A stretch of 64,000 bases of DNA from Areca catechu. Its lineage: Eukaryota; Streptophyta; Magnoliopsida; Arecales; Arecaceae. Both the position numbers and the translations under genes were made by a program. The stretch lies in contig CM038042.1 in NCBI GenBank assembly GCA_021397845.1, positions 33,614,418 through 33,678,417 of the forward strand. Reading direction: 5' to 3'. The notes below the pieces were generated by a model. That model searched no databases. It was not told the DNA's origin and worked only from the letters and a program-made list of their open reading frames with translations. Positions 53,001-56,780 of this stretch are shown piece after piece (within the stretch, counting starts at the first letter, position 1; every line of letters starts with the position of its first letter).

Positions 53001-54205
53001 GTTCAAACTATTGGTTCTCAATCTTGAATTTATTGTAAAGTCAAACCTGATAAAAAAAAGCTGGCTTGATCAATATCGGCTAAATAGGCTAGAAATTGGG
53101 CATGTAGTATATGTATATTTGTAATCAACATCTAGAGTGAGACAGCTGGACCCTCTCAGCATGACTCACTCTCATGAACTCAGCGTCACATCCATAATTC
53201 CCTTTGGTGCTCTCCTCTTTGGCCCTCTTTTATTTAGACATAAATTGAGGTTTTGTTCATGCTTGAGCTGACATTGAGCTAAGCTTGAATCAGTTCTTGT
53301 AAAAGTGTGATTTGATTTTGGCTCAATATAACATTGTCAGGCCCCTTGAACTATTGTTTTGTCTTGGTTCAAAATTTCAAAATTGAACGTGGCTAAACTT
53401 CTTTCTTTAGCTGCAAATGACTGGTGCACGGTTATGCTATGATTTATTTGTGTTACCATGACAAGTGTTCCAATCAAAATGTTTTTCTGGTTTGTAGAAT
53501 GTGTGAGAATTAATTGAATACAACATGTTATCCAGTCAAATTCAATGTTTCTGTCCATGGTTCATGCTACTGCAGCACTACAAGTAATGCACGTAGTATA
53601 GCTCAGACTCAGATGCTTATTATTTATTGCACTTAAATCTATACTGTATTTGTGCATTTTCTTTTCTTGGATAGATGACTGTTCATTAAAGATTCTCTTT
53701 TTTATCTTTTCTCTTGTGATATGTAGACTTTGGCTCTTCTATTCAATGTGATCGCGGATGTGTTTGGAAAGAATACGCAGCCCTCAACTCCAACTGAAGC
53801 ATCAGAGATAAAAGACCTTATTGATTTTCTGTAAGACTTTACATCTTTTATTCCCACACACAAACACGTGCACGTTGCATGCATGCTTACTCCATTTGCG
53901 CACATGCAAAGAGAGATTGCAAAGTTCATGTGCTTTCCTACACTTCTTTAACTTTCCAATCAACACGCAGAGTTTCACTGCTAAAAGGGTTTATTTTCAT
54001 CAGGCATCATGCTGTCATGTATGAAGGACAAGGAGGGCCTGTACAGAGCACCAGTAAACCCAAACTAGAGATATTGACACTCTGTGGCAAAGTGTTGGAA
54101 CTCTTGAGACCCGATGTGCAACATCTTCTCTCACATTTGAAGACCGATCCTAACTCTTCTATTTATGCAGCAACTCATCCAAAGATAGTACAAAATCTGG
54201 CATAA
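1923..54205 (+). CDS. MED23: MED23, Mediator complex subunit 23 (C-terminal half, 11 exons)
   Basis: MED23 is a large tail/middle-region subunit of Mediator, the nuclear coactivator that links transcription factors to RNA polymerase II. Eleven + strand exons (1923-2084, 2167-2411, 17088-17258, 17334-17447, 17557-17682, 31403-31547, 34721-34959, 35050-35823, 47855-48035, 53727-53830, 54004-54205) join into about 820 residues ending at a TAA. Plant MED23 proteins are about 1,600 residues, so the N-terminal half lies upstream of the window. Family landmarks include GKRGEHRFFRLAENL, LCAGAWMLMNGHPESINST, FIWTHELLPLDILLLALIDR, QDPGTYTQLVLETAAIE and LLSHLKTDPNSSIYAATHP. Reading phase is consistent at all junctions only if seven single-base losses are allowed (about 2084, 2340, 31456, 34900, 34958, 35490 and 48027). 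No nonsense substitution and no insertion was seen. I therefore favour a real gene with assembly errors over a pseudogene. Confidence 0.95.
2167..2411 (+). CDS. MED23: MED23 exon B
   Basis: It starts after TTTTCAG and reads GPTEFTETLNRITIISLAIT, passes SQHTWSEKTLRYFP, and ends RGQAIQAWQQ before the GTTTGT donor. One base is missing in TTCCCTCATTA near 2340: the reading changes frame from RYFP to SLIRDFL. With one C restored the exon is 82 whole codons. The 82-bp intron before it is the usual plant minimum. Confidence 0.93.
2412..4144. other. MED23 B-C intron, first part
   Basis: No gene is seen. It holds the G-rich duplicated tracts (2672-2945), AT-rich intron sequence to about 3760, and from about 3764 a degenerate segment with GTACC/ACCGG words and CT-rich sequence. 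That segment appears to resume after the nested TIR element, at 5231-5450. Confidence 0.5.
2672..2945. repeat. (CT)n tract and duplicated poly-G block
   Basis: A (CT)n run at about 2672-2688 is followed by two similar blocks (about 2695-2815 and 2826-2945). Each has a long poly-G run (2712-2730 and about 2847-2870), a GGGGGGAGTG.GG string, a GGCAATAC.ATATTTT string and a run of As. The second looks like a diverged tandem copy of the first. Confidence 0.7.
4145..5230. mobile_element. TIR transposon carrying an ARP6 gene fragment (Pack-type)
   Basis: The ends are perfect 13-bp terminal inverted repeats, GGTTGCGTTTGGT at 4145-4157 and its complement at 5218-5230, extended by a weaker match (GCAATC words). 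The outer 250 bases on each side are AT-rich, with three direct copies of a GGCAATTTACATTACT-like word at about 5140-5190. The centre (about 4370-4975) is abruptly GC- and CpG-rich and contains an actin-related-protein fragment on the minus strand. No transposase and no clear target duplication were found, so the superfamily (Mutator- or Harbinger-like) is open. It sits inside the MED23 B-C intron. Confidence 0.75.
4439..4748 (-). pseudogene. ARP6: Actin-related protein 6 (ARP6) fragment captured in a TIR element
   Basis: ARP6 is a nuclear actin-related protein of the SWR1 chromatin-remodelling complex. Read on the minus strand, the N-terminal region appears in pieces: VVLDNGRG, then after a frame change LCKAGFGSKRDPAMMVPNCL and NRKWLVANS, then MTSVSL.CPIDHGYLVNSKL with an internal stop, then KSRSSLLVATDELVFEYIGF and CTLCIA. 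The order and spacing match ARP6 rather than conventional actin (NCL, TDELVFE). A stretch between SSLL and TDELVFE is missing. It is non-functional. The match is from memory of the family, not a search. Confidence 0.75.
5231..6530. other. MED23 B-C intron segment
   Basis: No gene is seen. 5231-5450 continues the sequence split by the TIR element (CT-rich, then ACCGG/TATGGG words). The rest is AT-rich intron. 6420-6530 is more GC-rich and is directly interrupted by the gypsy element. It resumes at 14793, where the joined reading looks weakly coding but was not recognised. Confidence 0.4.
6536..7948 (+). repeat. 5' LTR of the gypsy element
   Basis: It runs from TGTGAAGCTCGG to ACGTGACA, 1,413 bp. 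It aligns along its whole length with 13414-14787 but is clearly diverged; by eye roughly one difference every 6-10 bases plus indels, suggesting an old insertion. A purine-rich (GAGGA)n tract fills about 7220-7460. Confidence 0.92.
7953..7970 (+). promoter_or_regulatory. Primer-binding site of the gypsy element
   Basis: TGGTATCAAAGTAG begins five bases after the LTR end. The first eight bases match the complement of the initiator-Met tRNA 3' end (TGGTATCA), the usual primer in plant gypsy elements. Confidence 0.7.
8107..9300 (+). pseudogene. gag of the gypsy element (broken)
   Basis: The capsid region reads FKGSTEPTESLKWLKEIEKT at about 8545-8610, then frame-shifted ITWDTFHQEFMD, AKFTKLSRLAQDLV and ARRFEKGLTQDP, the normal plant chromovirus gag order. 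A CCHC zinc knuckle is intact at 9229-9270 (CFNCGQGHKAMDC, spacing C-x2-C-x4-H-x4-C). Several stops and frameshifts prevent a full-length protein. Confidence 0.85.
11059..11385. mobile_element. hAT MITE (GGTACC family) inside gypsy RNase H
   Basis: This 327-bp insert splits the gypsy reading GKLVA|YASR. It is flanked by 8-bp target duplications GTTGGTAG (11051-11058) and GTTAGTAG (11386-11393), one mismatch. The ends are CATGGAACG and, inverted, CAGGGTTCC. The body is packed with GGTACCG/CGGTACG words, like the ends of the large hAT elements in this window. It has no coding capacity. Confidence 0.88.
12585..12800 (+). repeat. 108-bp tandem duplication in gypsy integrase
   Basis: The segment beginning ATGAACATTTATCACTAGTG at 12585 repeats nearly perfectly from 12693, so HLSLVEFAYNNSYQTSIQMA is encoded twice in a row. 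Related elements carry it once. Confidence 0.9.
13402..13413 (+). promoter_or_regulatory. Polypurine tract of the gypsy element
   Basis: GGAGGGGAGAA directly precedes the 3' LTR start TGTGAAG, the expected place for second-strand priming. Confidence 0.75.
13414..14787 (+). repeat. 3' LTR of the gypsy element
   Basis: It runs from TGTGAAGCCC to CATGGCA, 1,374 bp, homologous to 6536-7948 throughout and including the purine-rich tract at about 14110-14280. The TSD GGCAG follows immediately. Confidence 0.92.
14793..17087. other. MED23 B-C intron, last part
   Basis: 14793-15080 continues the sequence interrupted by the gypsy element. A purine-rich stretch at about 15523-15790 encodes only Lys/Glu/Asp-rich low complexity and is not taken as a gene. 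The rest is AT-rich with a poly-T/G-rich patch at about 16830-16865. No gene or clear mobile element was recognised. Confidence 0.5.
17088..17258 (+). CDS. MED23: MED23 exon C
   Basis: It starts after CTCACAG and reads AETTVINQCTQLLSLSADPT to MNGHPESINSTNL, exactly 57 codons without defects. The donor is GTACGTGC. It follows a 14.7-kb intron filled by retrotransposons. Confidence 0.96.
17334..17447 (+). CDS. MED23: MED23 exon D
   Basis: It starts after ATGCAG and reads GRVLREFSPEEVTSNIYTMV to DLQHGHLAQ, exactly 38 codons with no defect. The flanking introns are 75 and 109 bp. Confidence 0.96.
17557..17682 (+). CDS. MED23: MED23 exon E
   Basis: It starts after GTTCAG and reads DLLSKAMANLTFFIWTHELL to DPYALRIV, 42 codons, followed by donor GTATGC. 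No frame problem is seen. The next intron is 13.7 kb and contains the large + strand hAT element. Confidence 0.96.
17683..18345. other. MED23 E-F intron, first part
   Basis: This is AT-rich intron sequence with no gene. A short hAT-like end occurs at 18180-18250: CAAGGTTTTCTGG followed by GGTAC-type words. It lacks a matching second end, so it is a fragment. Confidence 0.45.
18350..19170. repeat. Long-period tandem repeat (~295 bp, made of ~145-bp half units)
   Basis: The landmark CATAGCTGAAT..TC..GAATCA recurs at about 18419, 18716 and 19006. The half-unit landmark TATTAT.GTATGAAATGG / TATTATAATATGAAATAGC recurs at about 18470, 18612, 18762, 18896 and 19045. Copies are diverged and AT-rich. 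There are about 2.5 long units or five half units. Function unknown. Confidence 0.75.
19171..21690. other. MED23 E-F intron, AT-rich and pyrimidine-rich stretch
   Basis: No gene is seen. 19740-19880 is a GC-richer patch of GAACC/GAAACCG words like the 5' ends of the large hAT elements, probably a truncated derivative. 20020-20540 is low-complexity sequence rich in GAGAAGA and TTTCTCTT. The remainder is unremarkable intron. Confidence 0.4.
21701..22200 (-). repeat. Partial copia-type LTR
   Basis: It starts GACAACCCAAGAGGGGGGGG and contains 'CCGGGCTCACAATCC' and 'CCCGGACTCACAAACAATCC' blocks followed by CAATTGGTTTTCC. This layout matches the copia LTRs at 36524 and 45545 (AACCCAAG start, GGGCTCACCAACAACC..GTTGG repeats), but the sequence is a different, diverged family member. 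It is truncated next to the hAT element. Confidence 0.5.
23116..26660 (+). pseudogene. hAT transposase, copy 1 (broken)
   Basis: The start MDPSRRKDRS at 23116 is followed by a BED-type zinc finger reading RCKWCNVEFKGSGITRLKQY, where the zinc-binding His is replaced by Tyr (copy 2 keeps LKQHLAGGY). DMWRAIRSWFHFNHIPVHVA lies near 23800. The DUF659/RNase-H-like core survives as DYWTDPTRQSIINFLTYYDG near 24030 and as a damaged DNGPQYRAAGQ region near 24210. The C-terminal hAT dimerisation motif SGCERDWSIFGLIHSKQR lies near 25600, then VYYNLRLRLKYIQEE. A Ser/Tyr-rich tail follows to about 26660. Stops and frameshifts are frequent, so it is not functional. Confidence 0.85.
24775..24983. mobile_element. 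hAT MITE nested in hAT copy 1
   Basis: A 209-bp insert has perfect 8-bp target duplications TCTGGATC at 24767-24774 and 24984-24991. The ends are CAAGGTTTCAAATCC and, inverted, CAAGAATTTAGGTCC. The body repeats GTCCCGAT/GGGATG words instead of GGTACC words. It has no coding capacity and is younger than its host element. Confidence 0.92.
27021..27627. repeat. Degenerate GGTA/GGTAC-rich repeat and intron
   Basis: 27021-27300 consists of decayed TTGGTATGG/GGTAC-type words directly beyond the 3' end of hAT copy 1, probably remains of one or more further hAT derivatives. 27301-27627 is unremarkable intron sequence. Confidence 0.5.
27628..28214. mobile_element. hAT MITE (GGTACC family), ~590 bp
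   Basis: The left end CAAGGTTTTTAATCC and the inverted right end CATGGTTTCCAAAAC are of hAT type. The body is filled with GGTATGGTAC-like words. The flanks GAAGTGGA and GAACTAGG agree at only five of eight bases, so the target duplication is weak. A second end-like string (CAAGGTCTGCAATCTTGG) at about 27709 suggests one element nested in another. Confidence 0.6.
28215..28798. other. MED23 E-F intron segment
   Basis: AT-rich intron sequence between two hAT-type elements; no gene or repeat was recognised. Confidence 0.4.
28807..30843. mobile_element. Non-autonomous hAT element, ~2.0 kb, with GGCCCGGGC-rich ends
   Basis: The ends are TAAGGGTGGAACTGGGCAGG and, inverted, TGAGGGTGGAACCAAGGCAGG. 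The flanks ATCTGCAT (28799-28806) and GTCTGCAT (30844-30851) form an 8-bp duplication with one mismatch. About 190 bases inside each end are dense GGCCCGGGCT/AAGCCC words. There is no transposase. On the minus strand near 30480-30560 the sequence resembles a plant 5' leader (CTAGGGTTC, then CT-rich), with AG-bounded, exon-like blocks toward 29850, so it may carry a captured host gene piece that I do not recognise. Confidence 0.7.
30852..31402. other. MED23 E-F intron, last part
   Basis: No gene is seen. The stretch ends in a pyrimidine-rich tract and the exon F acceptor TTTCACAG. Confidence 0.5.
31403..31547 (+). CDS. MED23: MED23 exon F
   Basis: It starts after TTTCACAG and reads ISLLDRQELQQRIKCFAQ, then must shift to NRPHEHWLNNQPPKRIDLQK and HLSWKER. 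The shift is caused by three As instead of four at 31455-31457. The donor GTAGGC splits the final Arg codon after two bases, matching the start of the next exon. Confidence 0.93.
31840..32005. repeat. GGTACC-family fragment in the F-G intron
   Basis: It contains ATGGTATGGTACAATACC, GGTACATC and TTGTACCGGTACCAATACC words as in the hAT ends nearby, but clear ends and target duplications were not found. Confidence 0.5.
32160..32872 (+). pseudogene. LINE (L1-type) reverse transcriptase relic
   Basis: Scattered frames keep the order of plant L1 RT: LEKAYDR near 32175, SEFPLKG near 32310, LFAD near 32428 (the FADD catalytic box, damaged), a MLRW.CGKT-like run near 32750 and QFRWYG near 32850. There are many stops and shifts and no visible poly-A end or target duplication. 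It is an old, inert fragment in the MED23 F-G intron. Confidence 0.65.
32873..34720. other. MED23 F-G intron, remainder
   Basis: No gene is seen. It has a T-rich tract at about 33217-33257 and a (GA)n run at about 33915-33935. It ends in the exon G acceptor. Confidence 0.5.
34721..34959 (+). CDS. MED23: MED23 exon G
   Basis: It starts after ATTGCAG and reads YPPFFDDIAARLLPVIPLII to SFVRDILAYF, then needs a fifth T at about 34898-34901 to continue YGHLPSKLIVRILNVLDVP. The end CCAAG needs one more A for the family's Pro-Lys. The intron begins GCAACG, a GC donor. With both bases restored the phase fits exons on both sides. Confidence 0.9.
34960..35049 (+). other. MED23: GC-AG intron of MED23
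   Basis: The 90-bp intron begins GCAACG right after CCAAG and ends TTTCTCAG after a long T tract. No GT donor that preserves the conserved protein is visible nearby. GC-AG introns are a known minor class that favours a strong AAG exon end, as here. Confidence 0.75.
35050..35823 (+). CDS. MED23: MED23 exon H
   Basis: This is the longest exon, about 258 codons. It reads IPFSESFPKLVGSSNPAVCP, a Ser-rich linker, QDPGTYTQLVLETAAIEIL, then after a one-base loss near 35490 continues LPTSPSGGSTESLSTNRS, GYSCQQLSCLMIQACGLLLA and YALLDPTWASQDNTSTAI. The donor is GGTACAAC, leaving one base of a Gly codon. Confidence 0.94.
35824..36523. other. MED23 H-I intron, first part
   Basis: AT-rich intron sequence. 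36420-36520 contains short imperfect repeats of TATGCATGGGTC and CATGGG words. No gene. Confidence 0.45.
36524..38105 (-). repeat. Copia 3' LTR (left copy)
   Basis: About 1.58 kb, matching 45545-46954 over most of its length with many substitutions. It contains about five ~30-bp tandem copies of a GGGCTCACCAACAACCT.GTTGGTTTTA unit at about 36895-37075 and many GTCGACAC words at about 37500-37760. The minus-strand start is TGTTGACTCTGG at 38105. The left limit is where similarity stops. Confidence 0.85.
38106..38984 (-). mobile_element. Copia internal remnant with polypurine tract
   Basis: On the minus strand, TCATCATCAAAAAGGGATAG at about 38107-38126 is the polypurine-type tract next to the 3' LTR. 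Further inside are GGGGGAG and AAAAAGGGGAGA strings typical of the long 3' untranslated part of SIRE-like elements. The segment next to the hAT insertion reads KKGIANECDNEQVIDFDES but I could not place it in a copia domain. Confidence 0.6.
39430..42843 (-). pseudogene. hAT transposase, copy 2 (broken)
   Basis: On the minus strand from ATG at 42843: MDPSRKKD, then VTRLKQHLAGGYPDISACRQ (BED zinc finger, His kept) near 42715, IDPHAFSSKNSKQQRIDTML and DMWRAISSWFHFNHIPAHVA near 42230-42120. The core continues with YGLTVMCDGWTGPTGWSIIN near 41955 (first catalytic Asp), VVQVITDNGSQYRTT near 41760 and WTPCAAHCIDLML. The C-terminal dimerisation motif SSSGCERNWSTFGLIHSKQ lies near 40600. A Ser/Pro/Tyr-rich tail runs to about 39430. 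It is better preserved than copy 1 but still has stops and shifts, and introns may explain some breaks. Confidence 0.88.
40169..40386. repeat. Perfect 109-bp tandem duplication in hAT copy 2
   Basis: Bases 40169-40277 and 40278-40386 are identical as far as I can read, beginning GAGGAATATGACTTGTTGTC. It lies in the transposase tail. Identity implies a recent event or an assembly artefact. Confidence 0.92.
43819..45501 (-). pseudogene. Copia gag (broken, interrupted by hAT copy 2)
   Basis: From an ATG at 45501 on the minus strand it reads MATLVGISIRPLFFNDTNYM then YWKTRMRNYIQSIDY, the conserved N-terminus of plant SIRE-like gag. At about 44430-44050 the coiled-coil C-terminal part reads ELDKVKPFVKKFTLSSENLS, then NQCAVFNKASLVYNPQKQQN. 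Beyond this is a Cys/His finger remnant (FGNFGHKSYQC) and the basic linker KKIWVPK near 43960, followed by the segment interrupted by the hAT insertion. Frameshifts separate the parts. Confidence 0.85.
45545..46954 (-). repeat. Copia 5' LTR (right copy)
   Basis: About 1.41 kb, homologous to 36524-38105. It has about four copies of the GGGCT.ACCAACAACCT.GTTGG unit at about 45895-46050 and repeated GTCGACAC words at about 46440-46740. It is shorter than the left copy by loss of repeat units and an early segment. The minus-strand start TGTTGACTCTG is at 46954. Confidence 0.85.
46955..47854. other. MED23 H-I intron, last part
   Basis: No gene. 47155-47310 contains ATACCGGGCC, ACTAGTATAGTATCTTGTACC and GGTACTGATATGG words, a decayed relative of the GGTACC hAT derivatives. 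The rest is intron sequence up to the exon I acceptor. Confidence 0.5.
47855..48035 (+). CDS. MED23: MED23 exon I
   Basis: It starts after TGTTTCAG and reads NIVALLHSFFSNLPHEWLES, VIKHLRPVTSVAMLRIAFRI and MGPLLPRLAFARPL. A missing T at 48026-48028 separates this from the final Phe-Met-Lys before donor GTACAT. It follows the 12-kb intron that holds the copia/hAT nest. Confidence 0.94.
48036..50227. other. MED23 I-J intron, first part
   Basis: No confirmed gene. On the minus strand, 49540-49878 has an exon-like reading (ALIFDSLITQDKGTDMDDML and ARYHDPSVTVAV, then after a stop AKAKHLALNYSEVLGIVMAI) with normal amino-acid composition. I do not recognise it; it may be a captured or processed gene fragment. 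Confidence 0.35.
50228..50308. repeat. ~41-bp tandem duplication
   Basis: CCCATCATTTCCAGTTGAAA followed by CTCTGGTGCCCCTAAATA occurs twice in a row with one visible difference. Confidence 0.85.
50700..50921. repeat. 111-bp tandem duplication with GA-rich tail
   Basis: A unit starting AAGGTCTACAAT and ending in a GAGAGAGAGAGAGGGC run is present at 50700 and again from 50811. The copies differ at several positions, so the duplication is not brand new. Confidence 0.9.
50985..51262. repeat. Cluster of inverted and direct repeats (fold-back)
   Basis: GGCTTCTTTAAGTGAAGTTGGCA and its near complement TGCCAACTTCAC.TAAAGAAGCC alternate several times (about 50985, 51020, 51071, 51103, 51130, 51176, 51208, 51235). 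The left and right outer ends are complementary, so the whole segment could fold into a long hairpin. It looks like a MITE with internal inverted duplication. Confidence 0.75.
51754..52075. mobile_element. hAT MITE (GGTACC family) in the I-J intron
   Basis: A 322-bp element has ends CAAGGATCGTTG and, inverted, TAGGGTTAACGG, with flanks GGCAATAT (51746-51753) and GACAATAC (52076-52083), six of eight identical. The body has GATATCGGGATCC, GGTATGG and GGTACCG words. Another end-like string CAAGGATCGC at about 51892 hints at nesting. Confidence 0.75.
52084..53726. other. MED23 I-J intron, last part
   Basis: 52655-52920 is a patch of GGGCT/AAGCCC/CAGGCCCGGGC words similar to the ends of the 2-kb hAT at 28807-30843, likely a degenerate relative. 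The rest is AT-rich intron with no gene. Confidence 0.45.
53727..53830 (+). CDS. MED23: MED23 exon J
   Basis: It starts after ATATGTAG and reads TLALLFNVIADVFGKNTQPS and ASEIKDLIDFL, with two bases of Leu before donor GTAAGA. No defect is seen. Confidence 0.96.
54004..54205 (+). CDS. MED23: MED23 exon K (last, with stop)
   Basis: It starts after TTCATCAG and reads HHAVMYEGQGGPVQSTSKPK, LCGKVLELLRPDVQHLLSHL, ending THPKIVQNLA and TAA. The C-terminus matches where plant MED23 proteins end. Confidence 0.96.
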
Positions 54206-54290
54206 ACAGTTACACATCACGTTAAGTTAAGCATGTGTTCTCCAGCATCATGTCTCATGGCATACACTCAATAAAGACGTGCAACTTGTG
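54206..54290 (+). other. MED23: MED23 3' UTR with polyadenylation signal
   Basis: An AATAAA lies at 54270-54275, 65 bases after the stop codon, a suitable distance for cleavage shortly after. The transcript could extend farther, since plant poly(A) signals are loose. Confidence 0.6.
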
Positions 54291-56290
54291 GATTGTATAA
54301 CCTTGAACAGCTAGCAGTCCCTCAGACTTACGTATTGATATAGGGCCTTGGACCAATTTGGTACAGGAACTTAATATGCTATTGTGATTGTACATGTATG
54401 GCAGCTATTCCAACTTAGGTATTTATATAGGGCCCGATATATATGGATGTAAACCAAAGTTTATTTTTCTACTTGCAGAAGTCCTTTGGATACTGGCTAA
54501 CAAGTTAATTAAAACTTCAGAGTTAATATTTAAGAGTATACTTATACCTGTTAAGATTAAGTACCAAACCGTGAGGAAGTTGTAAGTACTTTGTCGGATA
54601 TATGTCAAACCAGTTCTGGCTGTTAGGAATCGGTTGCTTAAACATTCAAAGATAGCATGGGCTGGGATGCCTGGTAGAATAGATGTTTAGTTTGTTACAA
54701 TTATCAAATGGCATGCTTCTGCATAATTGGTTCCATGTATCAGACGAAGACAAAGCTTAGTCCGGCAGAAGCTGGAATGCGAATGGCTTCGCTTGGTTGA
54801 TTTATGGAACCATGCTTGTAGTCTTCGCCGAACCTTGCAGACCTTGTATGGTGTCCCAGGGTTCAGACAATACTGTACTTTTGTGGAAGCCAGGCCTTGA
54901 TCAATTCTGAATATCTTAAGGATTGGTTTTTGGTGGCTAGCCGGTTTTCCCATGGTTGGCTGCCCGTGGCCTGAACTATGGGAAAAAAAAGAGAGAGGGG
55001 AAAAAAAAAAAAAAAAAATCTTTTTCCATATAGCATAGCACGTTTCTGTGCACCTGTCCTGAATTTTTGTTTTTAATGCGTCCAAATGTTTTTTTTCGTT
55101 TGTTCTGAAGGTTATTTGAGTTTGTTTCACCAGCACTGTGATGCATGGGAAAGACTTTGCAAACCAAGATGTAAAGCATGTAATAGGAGGTAACACCGCC
55201 ACTAGGCAGACTTCTTCACTATCATGTGTAACTTCAGTATTAATCCTCGTGTTCGCAAGAATTCGCTTGATTTTATCAAGCATGGTCGTGCAAGACAAAC
55301 CAGAAATACTTTCCCTAAAACAGGACAAAAGGGTAAGGGCCTATTTTGGTAATGTTTATTTTTTATTTTTATTTTCAGAAGTCTAAGAAGAAGATTAAAC
55401 TTGAAAAAATAAGTAGGCAACATGAAACCCTTCTGTATTTGAATCGTTAAAATAAATCTCGGCGTGGTAGTTTATTGATTTGCAGTAAAGCAAAAGCATA
55501 AAAATGACTGATTCCAGATAGTCCTGATAATTTTCCTCAAGACTTCTTTATATACTCTTGAATCATGTCTCAATCCCATTTAGAGTATTTTAAAAGTACT
55601 TTTCACTCAAATTTTATATGTACTACTTTTATTATAATTTTTCTCTAGATGTGATGAACTTGCGAATTTAGCAACTGGTCGTAATATATTTGAGCCGTAC
55701 TGAATTAAATCGAGTGTAAATACAAATACAATGGTATATTTATCTTTTAACAACTTTGAGTTACTCAATGACAATTTAGGTTCTGTTTGGTAATTTTTTT
55801 TATAGATTTTTTGCATGCTTACTTTTAATACCTTTTTAAAATTTATATTTACATGCATAGTTTTATTAAACTTTATTTTTACATGTATACTGCTAATTTC
55901 GTTACAAAGATTATTTTTTAATTAAAAATTAACAAAATTATGAAATGATACCTTTTTATTTATAAATAGGTAACGAGTTTTGGTAAGAACCCATCCGATC
56001 CATTATTTCTTTCCATCTCTCTTGAATTGCCTGATGTTCTTTTTTTGAAAGATTGGCACCTTTAATTTGCGAAAACCCTCGGCTCAATTTGTTCCCGATT
56101 ACCTTCATTGCCGATCCTCCTTTGCCGGTGATCTCATCTTTATTCCCTTCCTTGATTGGATGGCCCTTGAAGCCAAGGACTCTCTTCAATGACCAAACGA
56201 TGCCAGGCACCTTCCCTCTTTTTTCTTCTCTACCATCATTGTCCCTCTTCCCTTCGCTGATATCTTCCTATCCCCCTCACCTCCCCCCAT
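54291..56290. other. Intergenic sequence downstream of MED23
   Basis: No gene is recognised. There is a poly-A tract at about 54979-55018. From 55778 a string GGTTCTGTTTGGTAAT resembles the TIR of the 4145-5230 element but lacks a matching right end. 55975-56220 is more GC-rich and may be an unrecognised gene piece adjoining the PTPA fragment. Confidence 0.4.
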
Positions 56291-56293
56291 TAC

Positions 56294-56780
56294 CACTTTG
56301 AAGCCCCCTCCAAGCACATCTCCCCTCTCGACGACATCCATGACTTCCACTCCTTTGATTTTGGCTGCCAATTCCTCGGCTTCACCATTGCCCTCTCCCA
56401 CTCTATTCATGGCCGCAAGCTCTCCAACCCGGTCCCCTCCCTCTCCCTCCTCTCCCTCCAAACCCTAAGTTCTTGGATCAATGAGATCCCCCCTCTCCCA
56501 CCCTGCCTACTACAGCAACCCACCTATCAGTCCTAGCATGCCCGTGTCTTCACTGAGGCCCTTGTGCTCCTCCTCCCCCTCCTTCCCTCCAACAATCTCC
56601 ACCCCGCTACTGAACTCCACCTTACCCTCCTCGACTCCTTGGCAACGCCTCCTACATCGACTACGACACTAGTCACTAGACCAACATCACCACCTTCCTC
56701 TACTACCTCACCCATCTCAGCCTCATTTGGGAAGAGGACTACGTTGCTGTCATCACTTAAGTCTTCATCACTATTATGAA
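56294..56780 (+). pseudogene. PTPA: PTPA (PP2A phosphatase activator) pseudogene fragment
   Basis: PTPA is a peptidyl-prolyl isomerase that activates protein phosphatase 2A. This stretch keeps its central order: ISPLDDIHDFHSFDFGCQFL, LGFTIALSHSIHGRKLSNP, LQTLSSWINEIPPL, then HARVFTEALVLLLPLLPSNN, TELHLTLLDSL, frame change, GNASYIDYDTSH, a stop, TNITTFLYYLTHLSLIWEED and YVAVIT. Family landmarks are 'SI.GRK.S', 'W.DEIPP', 'HAR', 'D.FGN..RIDYGTGHE' and 'EEDY'. The key GTGHE motif is damaged (DTSH-stop). No introns interrupt it, which suggests a processed copy or captured cDNA. It shows frameshifts and at least two stops. Confidence 0.75.

Noticed and set aside
1923..54205. MED23 as a decayed pseudogene
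   Set aside because: All defects are single-base losses, six of the seven in homopolymers, splice signals are intact, and no nonsense substitutions or insertions occur.
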